DNA from: CAZLRH01 sp964562015
GTDB lineage: Bacteria; Verrucomicrobiota; Verrucomicrobiia; Opitutales; JABDGR01
Direction of reading: 5' to 3'
Length of the DNA stretch: 64,000 nt
Assembly (NCBI GenBank): GCA_964562015.1
Contig: CAZLRH010000002.1
Span: forward strand, 315,431 to 379,430
In this document: positions 16,403-25,772 of the stretch, in pieces
Layout: each line of letters begins with the position of its first letter
How positions within the stretch are numbered: position 1 is the first letter of the stretch
Made by a program: the position numbers and the translations under genes
Notes under the pieces: generated by a model
Seen by the model: the letters and a program-made list of their open reading frames with translations, nothing else
The model's database searches: none
Told to the model about the DNA's origin: nothing

Positions 16403-16844
16403 GGGTGAAAAGGATGGTCCAACCGTGAATGAAGCGGCAACCTTTGTGGTGCCTTATTTTTTCCTTAAAAAAAATCGGAGAGGTTGTCAAAAACTTTTTT
16501 GGTCCGTCCAAGGCCACGCCGCTACCCCACGGCTGTGTCCAAATGTCATCTGATGCCTAGCGGCGCGCTGAGGGCAGCCCGCCCTACCCAAATACGGGCT
16601 TGAAGGTAGGGCGCGCTGCCTTCAGCGCGCCGTTTCAAATGAGGACCTTACTCCACCCCACAAAGGGCTTGCCACGAGGCGGCGGGTGCGCTTTTATGTC
16701 CGTTTTTCCCCATTCCGGACCCGGCGGCGGGATGGTGAACCCACTCTACCCGCCGGACCACACCAACCAGTCTTACCTGATCCAAGGCCCTCTTTGCGCC
16801 GGCACCACGCCGTCGTGCCGCAGGGTACGGAGCTTCCTCTAGTT
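16403..16844. other. 442-base spacer: inverted repeat and rpsB leader
   Basis: Between the divergent PEP-CTERM copy 5 and rpsB. An inverted repeat of the CGGCGCGCTGAGGGCAG family lies at 16561-16632 with a short spacer (caaatacggg). Further on, 16721-16756 can fold into a GC-rich hairpin (CCGGCGG / CCGCCGG) about 90 bases before the rpsB start, as expected for a structured mRNA leader; autogenous control by S2 would be consistent with it, but I recognise no known leader class. No coding gene is visible. Confidence 0.5.
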
Positions 16845-17717
16845 ATGAATATCACTGTCAAAGACCTGCTCGACGCCGGAGTGCACTTCGGCCACCAAAC
16901 CCGCCGCTGGAATCCGAAATCCAAGCCCTACATTTTCGACCACCGGGCCGGCGTTTCCATCATCGACCTCGAGAAGACGCACAACCTGCTGCAGCAGGCT
17001 TATAATTTTGTGGACGAACTGGTCGCCTCGGGCGGGGACATCCTGCTCATCGGCACCAAGAAGCAGGCCCAGGAAATCGTCCGCGAGGCCGCCGCGGCCA
17101 CCAACATGCCGTTCTGCGTGAACCGCTGGATGGGCGGCACGCTGACCAATTACGTCACCGTCAAGGACAGCCTGGACAAATACCGCCGCTTTTTGCGCAT
17201 GGATTCCGACGGCTCGCTCGACAAGCTGCCGAAAAAGGAAGGCTCCGCCATCCGCCGCGAAATGGCCCGGATGCACCGCAACTTTGAAGGCATGCTCGGG
17301 ATGACGCGCCTGCCCGCCGCCCTGTTCGTCATCGACACCAAGACCGAGTACATCGCCGTGGCCGAGGGCAACCGCATCGGCATTCCGATCGTGGCCTTGG
17401 TGGACACCAATTCCGACCCGTCGCTCATCAAGCATCCGATTCCGGGCAATGACGACGCCGTCAAATCCATCCGCATGATCACGGACGTGATTTTGGAGGC
17501 GATTCAGAACGGCCTGTCCCGCCGCGAAGTCAAGGCCACCCAGCGCGGCATGGCGCCCGTGGTGCGGCCGGATTTCCAGGATGTGCAGCCGGAAGTCACC
17601 ATCGCCGCGGACATCGTGGTCGAGGAGGAAGAAGCCGAGGCCGGTGTCGTTCGCGGCGCCGCCCCCCGCCGCAAGAAGCGCGCGGCCCCCGCCACCGACG
17701 CCAAGGTCGAGGCCTAA
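16845..17717 (+). CDS. rpsB: 30S ribosomal protein S2
   Basis: 290 residues from the ATG at 16845, chosen because the conserved N terminus MNITVKDLLDAGVHFGHQTRRWNPK begins there. S2 binds late to the 30S head and helps recruit S1. Signature blocks include YIFDHRAGVSIIDLEKT, NRWMGGTLTNYVTVK and LVDTNSDPSLIKHPIPGNDDAVKSI. The C terminus carries an acidic-then-basic extension (VEEEEAEAG, then PRRKKRAAPATDAKVEA) beyond the usual 230-250 residue core. It is followed by tsf, the classic rpsB-tsf order, here with a 177-base spacer holding a repeated palindrome. Confidence 0.97.
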   Translation: MNITVKDLLDAGVHFGHQTRRWNPKSKPYIFDHRAGVSIIDLEKTHNLLQQAYNFVDELVASGGDILLIGTKKQAQEIVREAAAATNMPFCVNRWMGGTLTNYVTVKDSLDKYRRFLRMDSDGSLDKLPKKEGSAIRREMARMHRNFEGMLGMTRLPAALFVIDTKTEYIAVAEGNRIGIPIVALVDTNSDPSLIKHPIPGNDDAVKSIRMITDVILEAIQNGLSRREVKATQRGMAPVVRPDFQDVQPEVTIAADIVVEEEEAEAGVVRGAAPRRKKRAAPATDAKVEA

Positions 17718-17744
17718 AAGCCCAAAACCCTGAAACTGATTTCA

Positions 17745-17857
17745 GACAGAATTTACAGAATTTTAGGAATGAAGAACTCCGATGGGTCGCGGCCCGGCGG
17801 GTGAAAGCTTCCGCTCCCGGCTGGTTCAATCATTCCGTTAATTTTGTTAATTCTGTC
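17745..17857. repeat. Inverted repeat of the GACAGAATTAACAGAATT family, upstream of tsf
   Basis: Left arm 17745-17772 (GACAGAATTTACAGAATTTT...) and right arm 17830-17857 (...TTAATTCTGTC) are imperfect reverse complements of 28 bases around a 57-base GC-richer centre. The right arm ends 37 bases before the tsf start codon. The same arms occur upstream of ribH and nusB. Its base composition (AT-rich) differs sharply from the flanking genes. Confidence 0.82.
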
Positions 17858-17894
17858 CAAAAAACTCTTTTCTTAAATTTCAAATCTCCCTGTC

Positions 17895-18485
17895 ATGGCT
17901 GAAATCTCCGCCCAACTCGTCAACGACCTGCGCGCCAAAACCGGCGCCGGGCTCATGGATTGCAAACGCGCGCTGGTCGAAAGCAACGGCGACCAGGCCC
18001 TGGCCATCGAATCCCTCCGCAAGAAGGGCATCGCCTCGGCCGTCAAAAAGGCCGACCGCTCGGCGAACGAGGGCGTCATCATGTCCTACATTCACCTGGG
18101 CGGCAAGGTGGGCGTGCTCATCGAGGTGAATTGCGAGACGGATTTCGTCGCCAAGAACGACCAGTTCCAGGCGCTGGCGAAGGATTTGTGCATGCAGATC
18201 GCCGCCGCCAGCCCGCTCTTCGTCGCGCGCGAACAGGTGCCGGCCGAGTTGCTGGAAAAGGAAAAGGAAATCGCCGCCGCGCAGGTGCTGGGCAAGCCGC
18301 CGCAGGCCGTCGAGAAAATCGTGCAGGGCAAGATCGACAAATGGTACGGCACCGTGTGCCTGCTCGAGCAACCCTTCGTCAAGGACCAGAACAAGACCGT
18401 GAAGGAGTACATCGCCGAGAACATCGCCCGCACCGGCGAAAACATCGTCGTGCGCCGCTTCACCCGTTACGCCATCGGCGACTAA
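17895..18485 (+). CDS. tsf: Elongation factor Ts
   Basis: 196 residues. EF-Ts exchanges GDP on EF-Tu during translation. The N-terminal UBA-like domain has LVNDLRAKTGAGLMDCKRALVE. The EF-Tu contact region follows with IHLGGKVGVLIEVNCETDFVAKNDQF. The C-terminal IGENIVVRRF-type strand is present as GENIVVRRFTRYA. The protein is the short form of the family (as in Thermus), not the roughly 280-residue E. coli form. It is downstream of rpsB on the same strand. Confidence 0.96.
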   Translation: MAEISAQLVNDLRAKTGAGLMDCKRALVESNGDQALAIESLRKKGIASAVKKADRSANEGVIMSYIHLGGKVGVLIEVNCETDFVAKNDQFQALAKDLCMQIAAASPLFVAREQVPAELLEKEKEIAAAQVLGKPPQAVEKIVQGKIDKWYGTVCLLEQPFVKDQNKTVKEYIAENIARTGENIVVRRFTRYAIGD

Positions 18486-18497
18486 GCCAGGTGCGGA

Positions 18498-19667
18498 CTA
18501 CGGAGCGCTGGAACCGACTTGGCGGGCCAGCGTGCCCAGGAAATCCGGCATCGCATTCTGAATCTGCTTGCGGAGGCTGAGTTCGTCCCGGGCCCGGGTC
18601 ACGTAATACGCGTACAAGTCCTGCGCGGTGTACTTTTTCAGCTCCGCGTCCGTGATAAGCCCGAGGCTGTTGGAAAAATGCTGCACGGCGTATTCCAATT
18701 CCTTTTCACTGTTGTGCGTGAGCGCCAAGTCGCGCTCGCGGAGGAAGGTCGAATAGGCGGATTTCACCTGGAGATCATCAAAACTGATCCCGGTCCGCAG
18801 GCCCCGGATGAGGGCAATTAAGGCCGCGGTGGTATCCTCAATCTTACGCAAGGCGAGGCCCTGCTCCTTGAACTTTTGCCAATCGAGCAACTCCCAATGC
18901 GTGGCCTGGTCCAGGCGATAGCCGAACCAGCGATCCCCTGAAGTCGGCCGTGTAACGACCAAGTCCTCCAGCCGGTGGACCAAAACGACGGTGGCGATGC
19001 CGGCGACTTTGCCCGTCGGGCGGTGGATAATGGGGCTGCCGCTGTTGCCCTTCACAAATTTCGCATCAACCTCCACCATTTCCGGGCCGAAGCCGACAAT
19101 TCTGCCGTTGATTTGCGTCGCCACTCCGGCACCGAGCGCGTTCCCCGGCACCGTGACCAAGTCGCCGAGTTGCGTGTTGAGGTTAACCTCGTCCAATAAT
19201 TCGAGGTAAAATTTGGGCTCGGGAATGCTGAGGATGGCAATGTCCGCCTCAGTGCTCCCAAACAACTGGCCCGTGGTGGCGAATTTCGTGCCGTCCATGC
19301 CGGTGATGGTGAAATTCGACTGGCCGGAAAGCACGTGGAGATTCGTCACCACGAAAAATTTGTCGTGTATCTTGGCGACAAAGCCGCTGCCCCGCCCCTG
19401 GTCGCCCTCGATGATGACCAGCGCATTCATTTGCGCCGCCGGCAGCGGTGGCACCACCGCTGGCGCTCCGCGCGGTCCGAGCGCGCGGCGCATTTCCGGT
19501 GCGGACAGGGGCGGCGGGGCATCCACCGGAGCGGGCGGGGTGGCGGTGGCCACAGGTTTTGTCGTGGTGTTTTGCGCCGACCCTAAAGCCGGCCACGCCA
19601 TTGCCAAAAAGACCGCCGTCAAAAAAAGGCGGAGGCGGGCCCACTGGGATGATTTTTTGCCGCACAT
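18498..19667 (-). CDS. Exported trypsin-like serine protease
   Basis: 389 residues from the ATG at 19665-19667 (MCGKKSSQW), which places a hydrophobic signal segment (LRLFLTAVFLAMAWPALGSA) at residues about 12-31. A Pro/Ala/Thr-rich linker precedes a chymotrypsin-fold domain. Catalytic His is in VVTNLHVLSG, Asp in EADIAILSIPE and Ser in FVKGNSGSPII, so the triad is complete. The C-terminal 150 residues are helical and carry no PDZ domain, unlike DegP. The likely role is periplasmic or surface proteolysis. It converges on tsf with only 12 bases between the stops, so the two transcripts may overlap. Confidence 0.82.
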   Translation of the reverse strand: MCGKKSSQWARLRLFLTAVFLAMAWPALGSAQNTTTKPVATATPPAPVDAPPPLSAPEMRRALGPRGAPAVVPPLPAAQMNALVIIEGDQGRGSGFVAKIHDKFFVVTNLHVLSGQSNFTITGMDGTKFATTGQLFGSTEADIAILSIPEPKFYLELLDEVNLNTQLGDLVTVPGNALGAGVATQINGRIVGFGPEMVEVDAKFVKGNSGSPIIHRPTGKVAGIATVVLVHRLEDLVVTRPTSGDRWFGYRLDQATHWELLDWQKFKEQGLALRKIEDTTAALIALIRGLRTGISFDDLQVKSAYSTFLRERDLALTHNSEKELEYAVQHFSNSLGLITDAELKKYTAQDLYAYYVTRARDELSLRKQIQNAMPDFLGTLARQVGSSAP

Positions 19668-19845
19668 GAAAATCGGACCATCGGGCCGAATCCTAGCGCG
19701 CGCGGGTACAAAATCCAAGCCCTATGCGCAGAGGGCGCCGTTAGGGCCGGCCCTTTTCCGATTGCCAGCCGGTCGTGCGCAGCCATGATAAAAACACCCA
19801 AGGCCTCGTGGGGGTTCACCAACCCACCCCACTGCGTCCAACCTC

Positions 19846-20235
19846 ATGCGCCGCCGCTCTGGCAAAATTCAGCCGATCCTCATCGCCTTCCTCATCCCCC
19901 TCGTGGTGGTGGTGGCGGCGGTGGTGTTCGTCGTGGCGCGCAAACGCTCACGCGGGTCGCTGGAAGTTTTTCCCGACGCCATTTACCGCAGCGCGCCGGA
20001 TAATATTCTGGGCAATCGGTACAACCTCGACGCCCAACTTGAATCCCAATTGGCCTGGGACGAAGGCTTCGGAAAACTTTTTGCGGTCAAGCCCGTCAAC
20101 GGCGGCGGCGAAATCAGCGTGTTTGTGCCCGATGAGGCCGGCGCGGCCAACCTCAACATGGGCCAGCGTTTTCACATGACCGTCGTCGTGAAAGACCAGG
20201 GCCTGCTGCGCGTCGAGAGCCTGGATAAGTATTAG
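19846..20235 (+). CDS. Small membrane-anchored protein, unknown function
   Basis: 129 residues. A basic start (MRRRSGKIQ) is followed by one hydrophobic helix (residues about 9-29, PILIAFLIPLVVVVAAVVFVV) and a basic stop-transfer RKRSRG. The rest (about 95 residues) is a small soluble domain with no recognised family. Competing frames over the same bases lack such a pattern and are rejected. Confidence 0.55.
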   Translation: MRRRSGKIQPILIAFLIPLVVVVAAVVFVVARKRSRGSLEVFPDAIYRSAPDNILGNRYNLDAQLESQLAWDEGFGKLFAVKPVNGGGEISVFVPDEAGAANLNMGQRFHMTVVVKDQGLLRVESLDKY

Positions 20236-20470
20236 TATTGCTGCGAGCATTGCCGGATTTCGAAGGCGTTTCCTTCAGGTTGCGGGCGGGTTAAAATCGA
20301 GAATTGCCCCGGTCAATTTGAGATTGATCGCTGCCTGCCTTTGCATTTTTAACACCAATGTAATTAGTTTTTTTGTGGGCTTTGTCCCTAGTCTGTCCTG
20401 CGGGCTACGGCATTGAACGCTCACTCCCGGCCCGTTTTCAATCCACGCACCAATCCAAAAAAACTCACTC

Positions 20471-20926
20471 ATGAATACGAGCAATGCCTCCGGCGAAACC
20501 ACTCCGGCCCCTGCGGCCAAGAAAGTACTCTACACCGCCAAAGCCCACACGACCGGTGGCCGGGAGGGCGGCGCGTCCCGCACCTCGGATGGCCGCCTTG
20601 ACGTAAAACTTTCCGTGCCGGGTGCACCCGGCAATGGCACCAATCCGGAACAGCTGTTTGCCGTCGGCTGGTCGGCCTGCTTCACCAGCGCGATCAAGCT
20701 TATCGCCTCCCAAAAAAAGGTGCCACTCCCGCCGGACATGGCCCTCGATGCCGAGGTGGACCTTTGCTCCGGCGCAGATGGCTACTCGCTCCAGACTCGT
20801 CTTAATGTCAGCCTGCCGGGCCTGGATCGCGCCGTCGGCCAAGACATCATTAACGCCGCGCACCAGATCTGCCCGTATTCGAAAGCCACGCGTGGCAACA
20901 TCCCGGTGGAGATTAATCTCGTCTGA
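20471..20926 (+). CDS. ohr: Organic hydroperoxide resistance protein (Ohr/OsmC family)
   Basis: 151 residues. Ohr reduces organic peroxides with a pair of reactive cysteines, usually using lipoyl or dithiol reductants. The Ohr-type features are VLYTAKAHTTGGREGGASRTSDG at the N terminus, the peroxidatic cysteine in AVGWSACFTSAI and the resolving cysteine in HQICPYSKATRGNI. The last motif favours Ohr over OsmC. Ohr is often controlled by the MarR-type OhrR, but no regulator gene is adjacent. The gene is single, convergent with xfp 24 bases away. Confidence 0.92.
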   Translation: MNTSNASGETTPAPAAKKVLYTAKAHTTGGREGGASRTSDGRLDVKLSVPGAPGNGTNPEQLFAVGWSACFTSAIKLIASQKKVPLPPDMALDAEVDLCSGADGYSLQTRLNVSLPGLDRAVGQDIINAAHQICPYSKATRGNIPVEINLV

Positions 20927-20950
20927 TTCAGCAGCGTATCTCCGTCGCGG

Positions 20951-23380
20951 TCACTTTTTCGCGTCTGCCGCCGGGGCAGCCCCGCCCCACTTCCAGTCGC
21001 GGATGGCGGGGAGGTCGTCGCCCACTTCGCGGATGTATTTCTGGTGGTCGAGGAGTTGGTCGCGCAGAAATTGCTTCACATGCCCGGCGCGGGAGCCGAG
21101 GCTGGGCACGCGGTCGATTACGTCGCCCGCGAGGTGGAAGCGGTCGAGGTCGTTGCGCACGACCATGTCGAAGGGCGTGGTGGTGGTGCCTTCCTCCTTA
21201 TAGCCGCGCACATGGAGGTTTGGGTGGTTCGTGCGCCGGTACGTCAGCCGGTGGATGAGCAGCGGGTAGCCGTGAAAGGCGAAGATGATGGGCTTGTCCT
21301 TGGTGAAGAGGTCGTCGAAATCCTTGTCATCGAGGCCGTGCGGATGTTCGGACTGCGGTTGCAAGGTCATCAGGTCCACGACGTTGACGACGCGGATTTT
21401 CAGCGCGGGAAAATGTTGGCGCAGGATTTCCACGGCGGCGAGGGTTTCGAGCGTGGGAACGTCGCCCGCGCAGGCCATGACGACATCCGGGTCGCAGTCG
21501 CCGTCGTTGCTGGCCCATTCCCAAATGCCGAGGCCCGCGGTGCAGTGTTTGACGGCGTCGTCCATGCTCAAGTACTGCAACTCCGGCTGCTTGCCCGCGA
21601 CGATGACGTTGACGTAGTTGCGGCTGCGCAGGCAGTGGTCGGTGACGGACAACAGCGTGTTCGCATCCGGCGGGAGGTACACGCGCACGATGTCGGCTTT
21701 TTTATTCACCACGTGGTCGATGAAGCCCGGGTCCTGATGGCTGAAGCCGTTGTGGTCCTGCCGCCAGACGTGCGAGGTCAGCAAATAATTCAACGACGCA
21801 ATGGGCCGCCGCCACGGGATGTGCCGCGTGACTTTCAGCCACTTCGCGTGCTGGTTGAACATCGAATCGATGATGTGAATAAACGCCTCGTAGCACGAAA
21901 ACAGCCCGTGCCGTCCCGTGAGCAGGTAACCCTCGAGCCAGCCCTGGCAAAGGTGCTCGCTCAAAACCTCCATCACGCGTCCATCCGGAGAAACATGGTC
22001 GTCCGTCTTATAAATCTCCGCGGTGGAAACGCGCTCCGTAATATCGAAGAGCGCGCCGAGGCGGTTCGAGGCGGTTTCGTCCGGGCCCATCACGCGGAAA
22101 TTTCGGCTGGTCCAGTTGAGCTTCATCACGTCGCGGACGAATTCGCCCATGATGCGGGTGGACTCCGCGACCACCGCGCCGGGCCGGGCCACCGCGACCG
22201 CGTACTTCTTAAAATCCGGCATTTTCAAATCGCGCAGCAAGAGGCCGCCGTTGGCGTGCGGATTCGCCCCCATGCGCCGTTCGCCCTTTGGTGCCAGCGC
22301 GGCGAGTTCGGGCAAAAGCTTGCCGTTGGCGTCGAACAACTCTTCCACGCGGTAACTCTTCAGCCAGTCTTCGAGAATTTTCAGGTGGCCGGGCTTGGTC
22401 CCGATATCGGTGACCGGCACTTGGTGGGAGCGGAAGGAGCCCTCGGTCGGTTTGCCGTCCACGGTTTTCGGACCCGTCCACCCTTTGGGGGTGCGAAAAA
22501 TAATCATGGGCCAGCGCGGCCGTTTTTTAAACCCCTCCGCGCGCGCCTGTTTTTGCATGGCTTTGATTTCTGCCAATACCTTATCGAGCGTGGCCGCCAT
22601 GAGTTGGTGGACCTTCGCGGGCTCGTCGCCCTCGACAAAATACGGCACATAGCCATAACCGCGAAAGAGTTGCTCCAATTCCTCGCGGCTGATGCGGGCA
22701 AGCACCGTCGGGTTGGCGATTTTGTAACCGTTGAGGTGCAGAATCGGAAGCACCGCGCCGTCATGCACGGGATTGAGAAACTTATTCGAGTGCCAACTGG
22801 CCGCGAGCGGGCCGGTTTCCGCCTCGCCGTCGCCGACGACACACGCGGCGATTAAATCGGGATTGTCAAACACCGCGCCGTACGCGTGCGTCAGCGCGTA
22901 GCCCAATTCGCCGCCCTCGTGGATGGAGCCGGGCGTCTCGGGCGCGACGTGGCTGGGAATGCCGCCGGGAAAGGAAAATTGCTTGAACAAGCGCTGCATC
23001 CCGGCCTCGTCCTGCGCAATGTCCGGGTAAAACTCGCTGTACGTGCCCTCGAGGTAAGTATTCGCCACCATGCCTGGCCCGCCGTGGCCCGGACCGGCGA
23101 GGTAAATCATGTTCAAATCGTGGGCCTTGATGAGGCGATTCAAGTGGACGTAGATAAAATTCAGGCCGGGCGTCGTGCCCCAGTGGCCGAGCAGGCGCGG
23201 CTTCACGTCTTCGACCTGCAGCGGCTTTTTCAGCAGCGGATTATTCAACAAATAAATCTGGCCGACCGACAAATAATTGGCCGCGCGCCAGTAGGCGTTC
23301 ATCTGCTCGAGCAACTTCGGCGGTAACGGCCCACGGACCCGGCTGGCGGTCTTGGTCTTCTTAATCTTTTTGGCTTTCAT
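20951..23380 (-). CDS. xfp: Xylulose-5-phosphate/fructose-6-phosphate phosphoketolase
   Basis: 809 residues from the ATG at 23378-23380 (MKAKKIKKTKTASR). This thiamine-diphosphate enzyme splits xylulose-5-P or fructose-6-P with phosphate to give acetyl phosphate. Family blocks are MNAYWRAANYLSVGQIYL, LLGHWGTTPGLNFIY, AGPGHGGPGMVANTYLEGTYSE, the ThDP motif region VVGDGEAETGPLAASWHSNKF, and TNHPNLHVRGYKEEGTTTTPFDMVVRN. Length is normal. It lies 4 bases after ackA in the same operon, which turns the acetyl phosphate into acetate plus ATP; together they make a phosphoketolase bypass yielding ATP without pyruvate. Confidence 0.97.
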   Translation of the reverse strand: MKAKKIKKTKTASRVRGPLPPKLLEQMNAYWRAANYLSVGQIYLLNNPLLKKPLQVEDVKPRLLGHWGTTPGLNFIYVHLNRLIKAHDLNMIYLAGPGHGGPGMVANTYLEGTYSEFYPDIAQDEAGMQRLFKQFSFPGGIPSHVAPETPGSIHEGGELGYALTHAYGAVFDNPDLIAACVVGDGEAETGPLAASWHSNKFLNPVHDGAVLPILHLNGYKIANPTVLARISREELEQLFRGYGYVPYFVEGDEPAKVHQLMAATLDKVLAEIKAMQKQARAEGFKKRPRWPMIIFRTPKGWTGPKTVDGKPTEGSFRSHQVPVTDIGTKPGHLKILEDWLKSYRVEELFDANGKLLPELAALAPKGERRMGANPHANGGLLLRDLKMPDFKKYAVAVARPGAVVAESTRIMGEFVRDVMKLNWTSRNFRVMGPDETASNRLGALFDITERVSTAEIYKTDDHVSPDGRVMEVLSEHLCQGWLEGYLLTGRHGLFSCYEAFIHIIDSMFNQHAKWLKVTRHIPWRRPIASLNYLLTSHVWRQDHNGFSHQDPGFIDHVVNKKADIVRVYLPPDANTLLSVTDHCLRSRNYVNVIVAGKQPELQYLSMDDAVKHCTAGLGIWEWASNDGDCDPDVVMACAGDVPTLETLAAVEILRQHFPALKIRVVNVVDLMTLQPQSEHPHGLDDKDFDDLFTKDKPIIFAFHGYPLLIHRLTYRRTNHPNLHVRGYKEEGTTTTPFDMVVRNDLDRFHLAGDVIDRVPSLGSRAGHVKQFLRDQLLDHQKYIREVGDDLPAIRDWKWGGAAPAADAKK

Positions 23381-23384
23381 GATT

Positions 23385-24590
23385 TTAATCCTTTCCCAGT
23401 TTGACCCCCAGCACACCGCACACGGAACGCGCGATGACCGATTCCTCATCAGTATGAATCAGGCGCACCGCCACCCGGCTGCCCACCGCGGAGAGGAGCC
23501 CAGCGTTGGCCGCATTCCGCTTTTTGTCGAGTTTGATTCCTAAGAAGGTCAGATTGTCACAAATACGCCACCTGATTTCAGGATTATTTTCCCCGATGCC
23601 GCCGGCGAAAACCAGGGTGTCCAGGCCGCCCAGCGCCGCGGCATAGCTGCCGATGAATTTTTTCACGTGGTAACAAAAATGCGCGACGGCCTCGGCGGCA
23701 CGGGAGTCGCGGCCTTCGCGCTGCAGCAAGTCGCGCATGTCCGAGCTGGTTTCCGAAAGGCCGAGCAGACCCGACTTAAAATTCACCATGTCATTGAATT
23801 GCTCCGTCGTCATGTTTTCCGTTTGCGCGAAAAACAAACCCAGCGCGGGATCGAGATCGCCGGAGCGCGTGCTCATCGGCACGCCAGCGGTCGGCGTGAA
23901 AGCCATGCTGGTGTCCATGGGCCGGCCTTGGTGCACCGCCGCGAGGCTGGCGCCATTTCCCAGGTGCGCGAGCACCACGCGCCCGTGCGCCGCCTTTTTC
24001 CCCGCGACGCGGGCCAATTCCCCCATCAGGAAAGTGTACGATAATCCGTGAAAACCGTACCGCCGCACGCCCTTCGCGGCGTAACGGCGCGGGATGGCCA
24101 GCAGGCGCGCGACGTTGGGCAGGTCGTGATGAAAAGCGGTGTCGAAACAGGCGATTTGCGGCAGTCGCGGAAACTCTTTCTGCAGCGCCTCAATCAATTG
24201 AATTTCCCCGGGCAGATGCTGGGGATCGAAAGGAACCAGCCGGTGCAATTCCTTCAGGAGGGCGCGGTCCACGCGGTGCGGCGCGGAATATTTCGGGCCG
24301 CCGTGCACCACGCGGTGGCCCATCGCCACGACCACACCGGCGCCCACGTTGGCCTCCATCCATTTCCGCAGAATCTCCACGGCCGCGCCATGGTCCCGCG
24401 CTGTAATTTTGCGCGAAACATTTTCCGCCGCAGTCGCGCCCTTCACCGTGAACGTCGTGCCCGCGATGCCGATGCGCTCGATGCGCCCGGAGCAAAGGCG
24501 CCGCAACGCGCCGCCGATTTCATACAGCGCAAACTTGATGCTCGACGAGCCGCCGTTGAGCGTGAGGACACATTTTTGCGCGGGTTTCAT
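23385..24590 (-). CDS. ackA: Acetate kinase
   Basis: 401 residues from the ATG at 24588-24590 (MKPAQKCVLTLNGGSSSIKF). It converts acetyl phosphate and ADP to acetate and ATP. The ASKHA-fold marks are NGGSSSIKFALYE, MGHRVVHGGPKY, CFDTAFHHDLP, RRYGFHGLSYTFL, VLAHLGNGASLAAVHQGR and the late GGIGENNPEIRWRIC. Although acetate kinases are often paired with pta, here the partner is xfp 4 bases downstream, so the acetyl phosphate source is probably the phosphoketolase. Confidence 0.96.
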   Translation of the reverse strand: MKPAQKCVLTLNGGSSSIKFALYEIGGALRRLCSGRIERIGIAGTTFTVKGATAAENVSRKITARDHGAAVEILRKWMEANVGAGVVVAMGHRVVHGGPKYSAPHRVDRALLKELHRLVPFDPQHLPGEIQLIEALQKEFPRLPQIACFDTAFHHDLPNVARLLAIPRRYAAKGVRRYGFHGLSYTFLMGELARVAGKKAAHGRVVLAHLGNGASLAAVHQGRPMDTSMAFTPTAGVPMSTRSGDLDPALGLFFAQTENMTTEQFNDMVNFKSGLLGLSETSSDMRDLLQREGRDSRAAEAVAHFCYHVKKFIGSYAAALGGLDTLVFAGGIGENNPEIRWRICDNLTFLGIKLDKKRNAANAGLLSAVGSRVAVRLIHTDEESVIARSVCGVLGVKLGKD

Positions 24591-24634
24591 GGGAGGAGCC
24601 AGGCCGCCGGCGGACGCGGCCTGCATCCCCCGGC

Positions 24635-25624
24635 TTACCCTTCGGCGACCGCGGCGTCAATCGCGGCCAATTCCGCGGGACTGAATGTCGTATTTTTCAA
24701 TGCCTGCAAATTCGCCTCGAGCTGGCTGACGGTGCTCGCGCCGGGGAGCACGCTGGTGATGGCCGGCTGGCGCAATACCCAGGCGAGCGCCATTTGCGAG
24801 AGCGTCTGTCCGCGCGCCTGCGCTAGGCCGAATAATTTTTTGACCTTGGGCAGGTGGCGCTCGACGGTTTCGGATTTTAAGAATTCGTTGCGCGCGGCGC
24901 GCGAGCCGGCCGGAATGCCCTTGACGTACCGGTCGCTCAAAACGCCCTGCGCCAGCGGACTGAACGGAATGCACCCGATGCCTTCGCGCTCGAGCACGGG
25001 CAGGAGGCCCTGCTCGATTTTGCGGTCGAGGATATTGTAGCGCGGCTGGTGCAACACGCAGGGCGCGCCCATTTCGCGCAGCATCCGCGCCGCCGCGGCG
25101 GTTTGCTCGGGATTGTAGTTAGAAAGCGCGGCGTACAATGCCTTGCCCGAACGCACCGCGTGGACGAGCGCGCCCATGGTTTCCTCGAGCGGAGTGTTGG
25201 GGTCGGGCCGGTGCGAATAAAAAATATCCACGTATTCGAGGTTCATCCGACGCAGGCTCTGGTCGAGGCTGGCAAGCAGGTACTTGCGCGAACCCCAGTC
25301 GCCATACGGCCCCGGCCACATCGTGTAGCCGGCCTTGGTGGAGATGATAATTTCGTCCCGATAGTCGGCCAGATCGGCGTGCAGGATTTTGCCGAAATTG
25401 GCTTCGGCGGATCCGGGCGGCGGCCCGTAATTGTTGGCGAGGTCGAAATGCGTCACGCCCAAATCAAAGGCCCGCAGGACGAGCCGGCGCGATTCGATGA
25501 GGTTGTCGCGGTCGCCAAAGTTGTGCCACAAACCCAGGGACAGCCGCGGCAGTTGCAGGCCGCTGCGCCCGCAACGGGCGTAAGGCGTCGCTTGATAACG
25601 ATCGGGAGCAGGCAGGTGGGGCAT
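24635..25624 (-). CDS. Aldo/keto reductase (YghZ/Gpr-like)
   Basis: 329 residues. The aldo/keto reductase barrel shows the active-site Asp and Tyr in THFDLANNYGPPPGSAE, the Lys in EIIISTKAGYTMWPGPYG and the His in VDIFYSHRPDPNTP. SNYNPEQ and LAWVLRQPAITSVLPGAS are the usual later blocks. The YTMWPGPYGDWGSRKY segment is characteristic of YghZ-like L-glyceraldehyde-3-phosphate reductases, which detoxify small aldehydes with NADPH. It lies 44 bases upstream of ackA on the same strand and may form an operon with ackA-xfp, though the link is inferred from position only. Confidence 0.88.
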   Translation of the reverse strand: MPHLPAPDRYQATPYARCGRSGLQLPRLSLGLWHNFGDRDNLIESRRLVLRAFDLGVTHFDLANNYGPPPGSAEANFGKILHADLADYRDEIIISTKAGYTMWPGPYGDWGSRKYLLASLDQSLRRMNLEYVDIFYSHRPDPNTPLEETMGALVHAVRSGKALYAALSNYNPEQTAAAARMLREMGAPCVLHQPRYNILDRKIEQGLLPVLEREGIGCIPFSPLAQGVLSDRYVKGIPAGSRAARNEFLKSETVERHLPKVKKLFGLAQARGQTLSQMALAWVLRQPAITSVLPGASTVSQLEANLQALKNTTFSPAELAAIDAAVAEG

Positions 25625-25772
25625 GGCGTTTCATCCCACTGCACAAGGAATGCCCGCGCGCGTAAAGGGGAAAAACGCGCCCAGGGCGATGACCCCAGCC
25701 GGGGCGTGAAATTCGGCGTGCCAAGCGCCGCGCGATGCGCTAGGTTGGGGAGGCAGCCCCGCGCGTTTTTGC

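Noticed and set aside
21044..22855. 600-codon open frame opposite xfp
   Set aside because: It is the complement of a fully conserved phosphoketolase; its translation is low in information.
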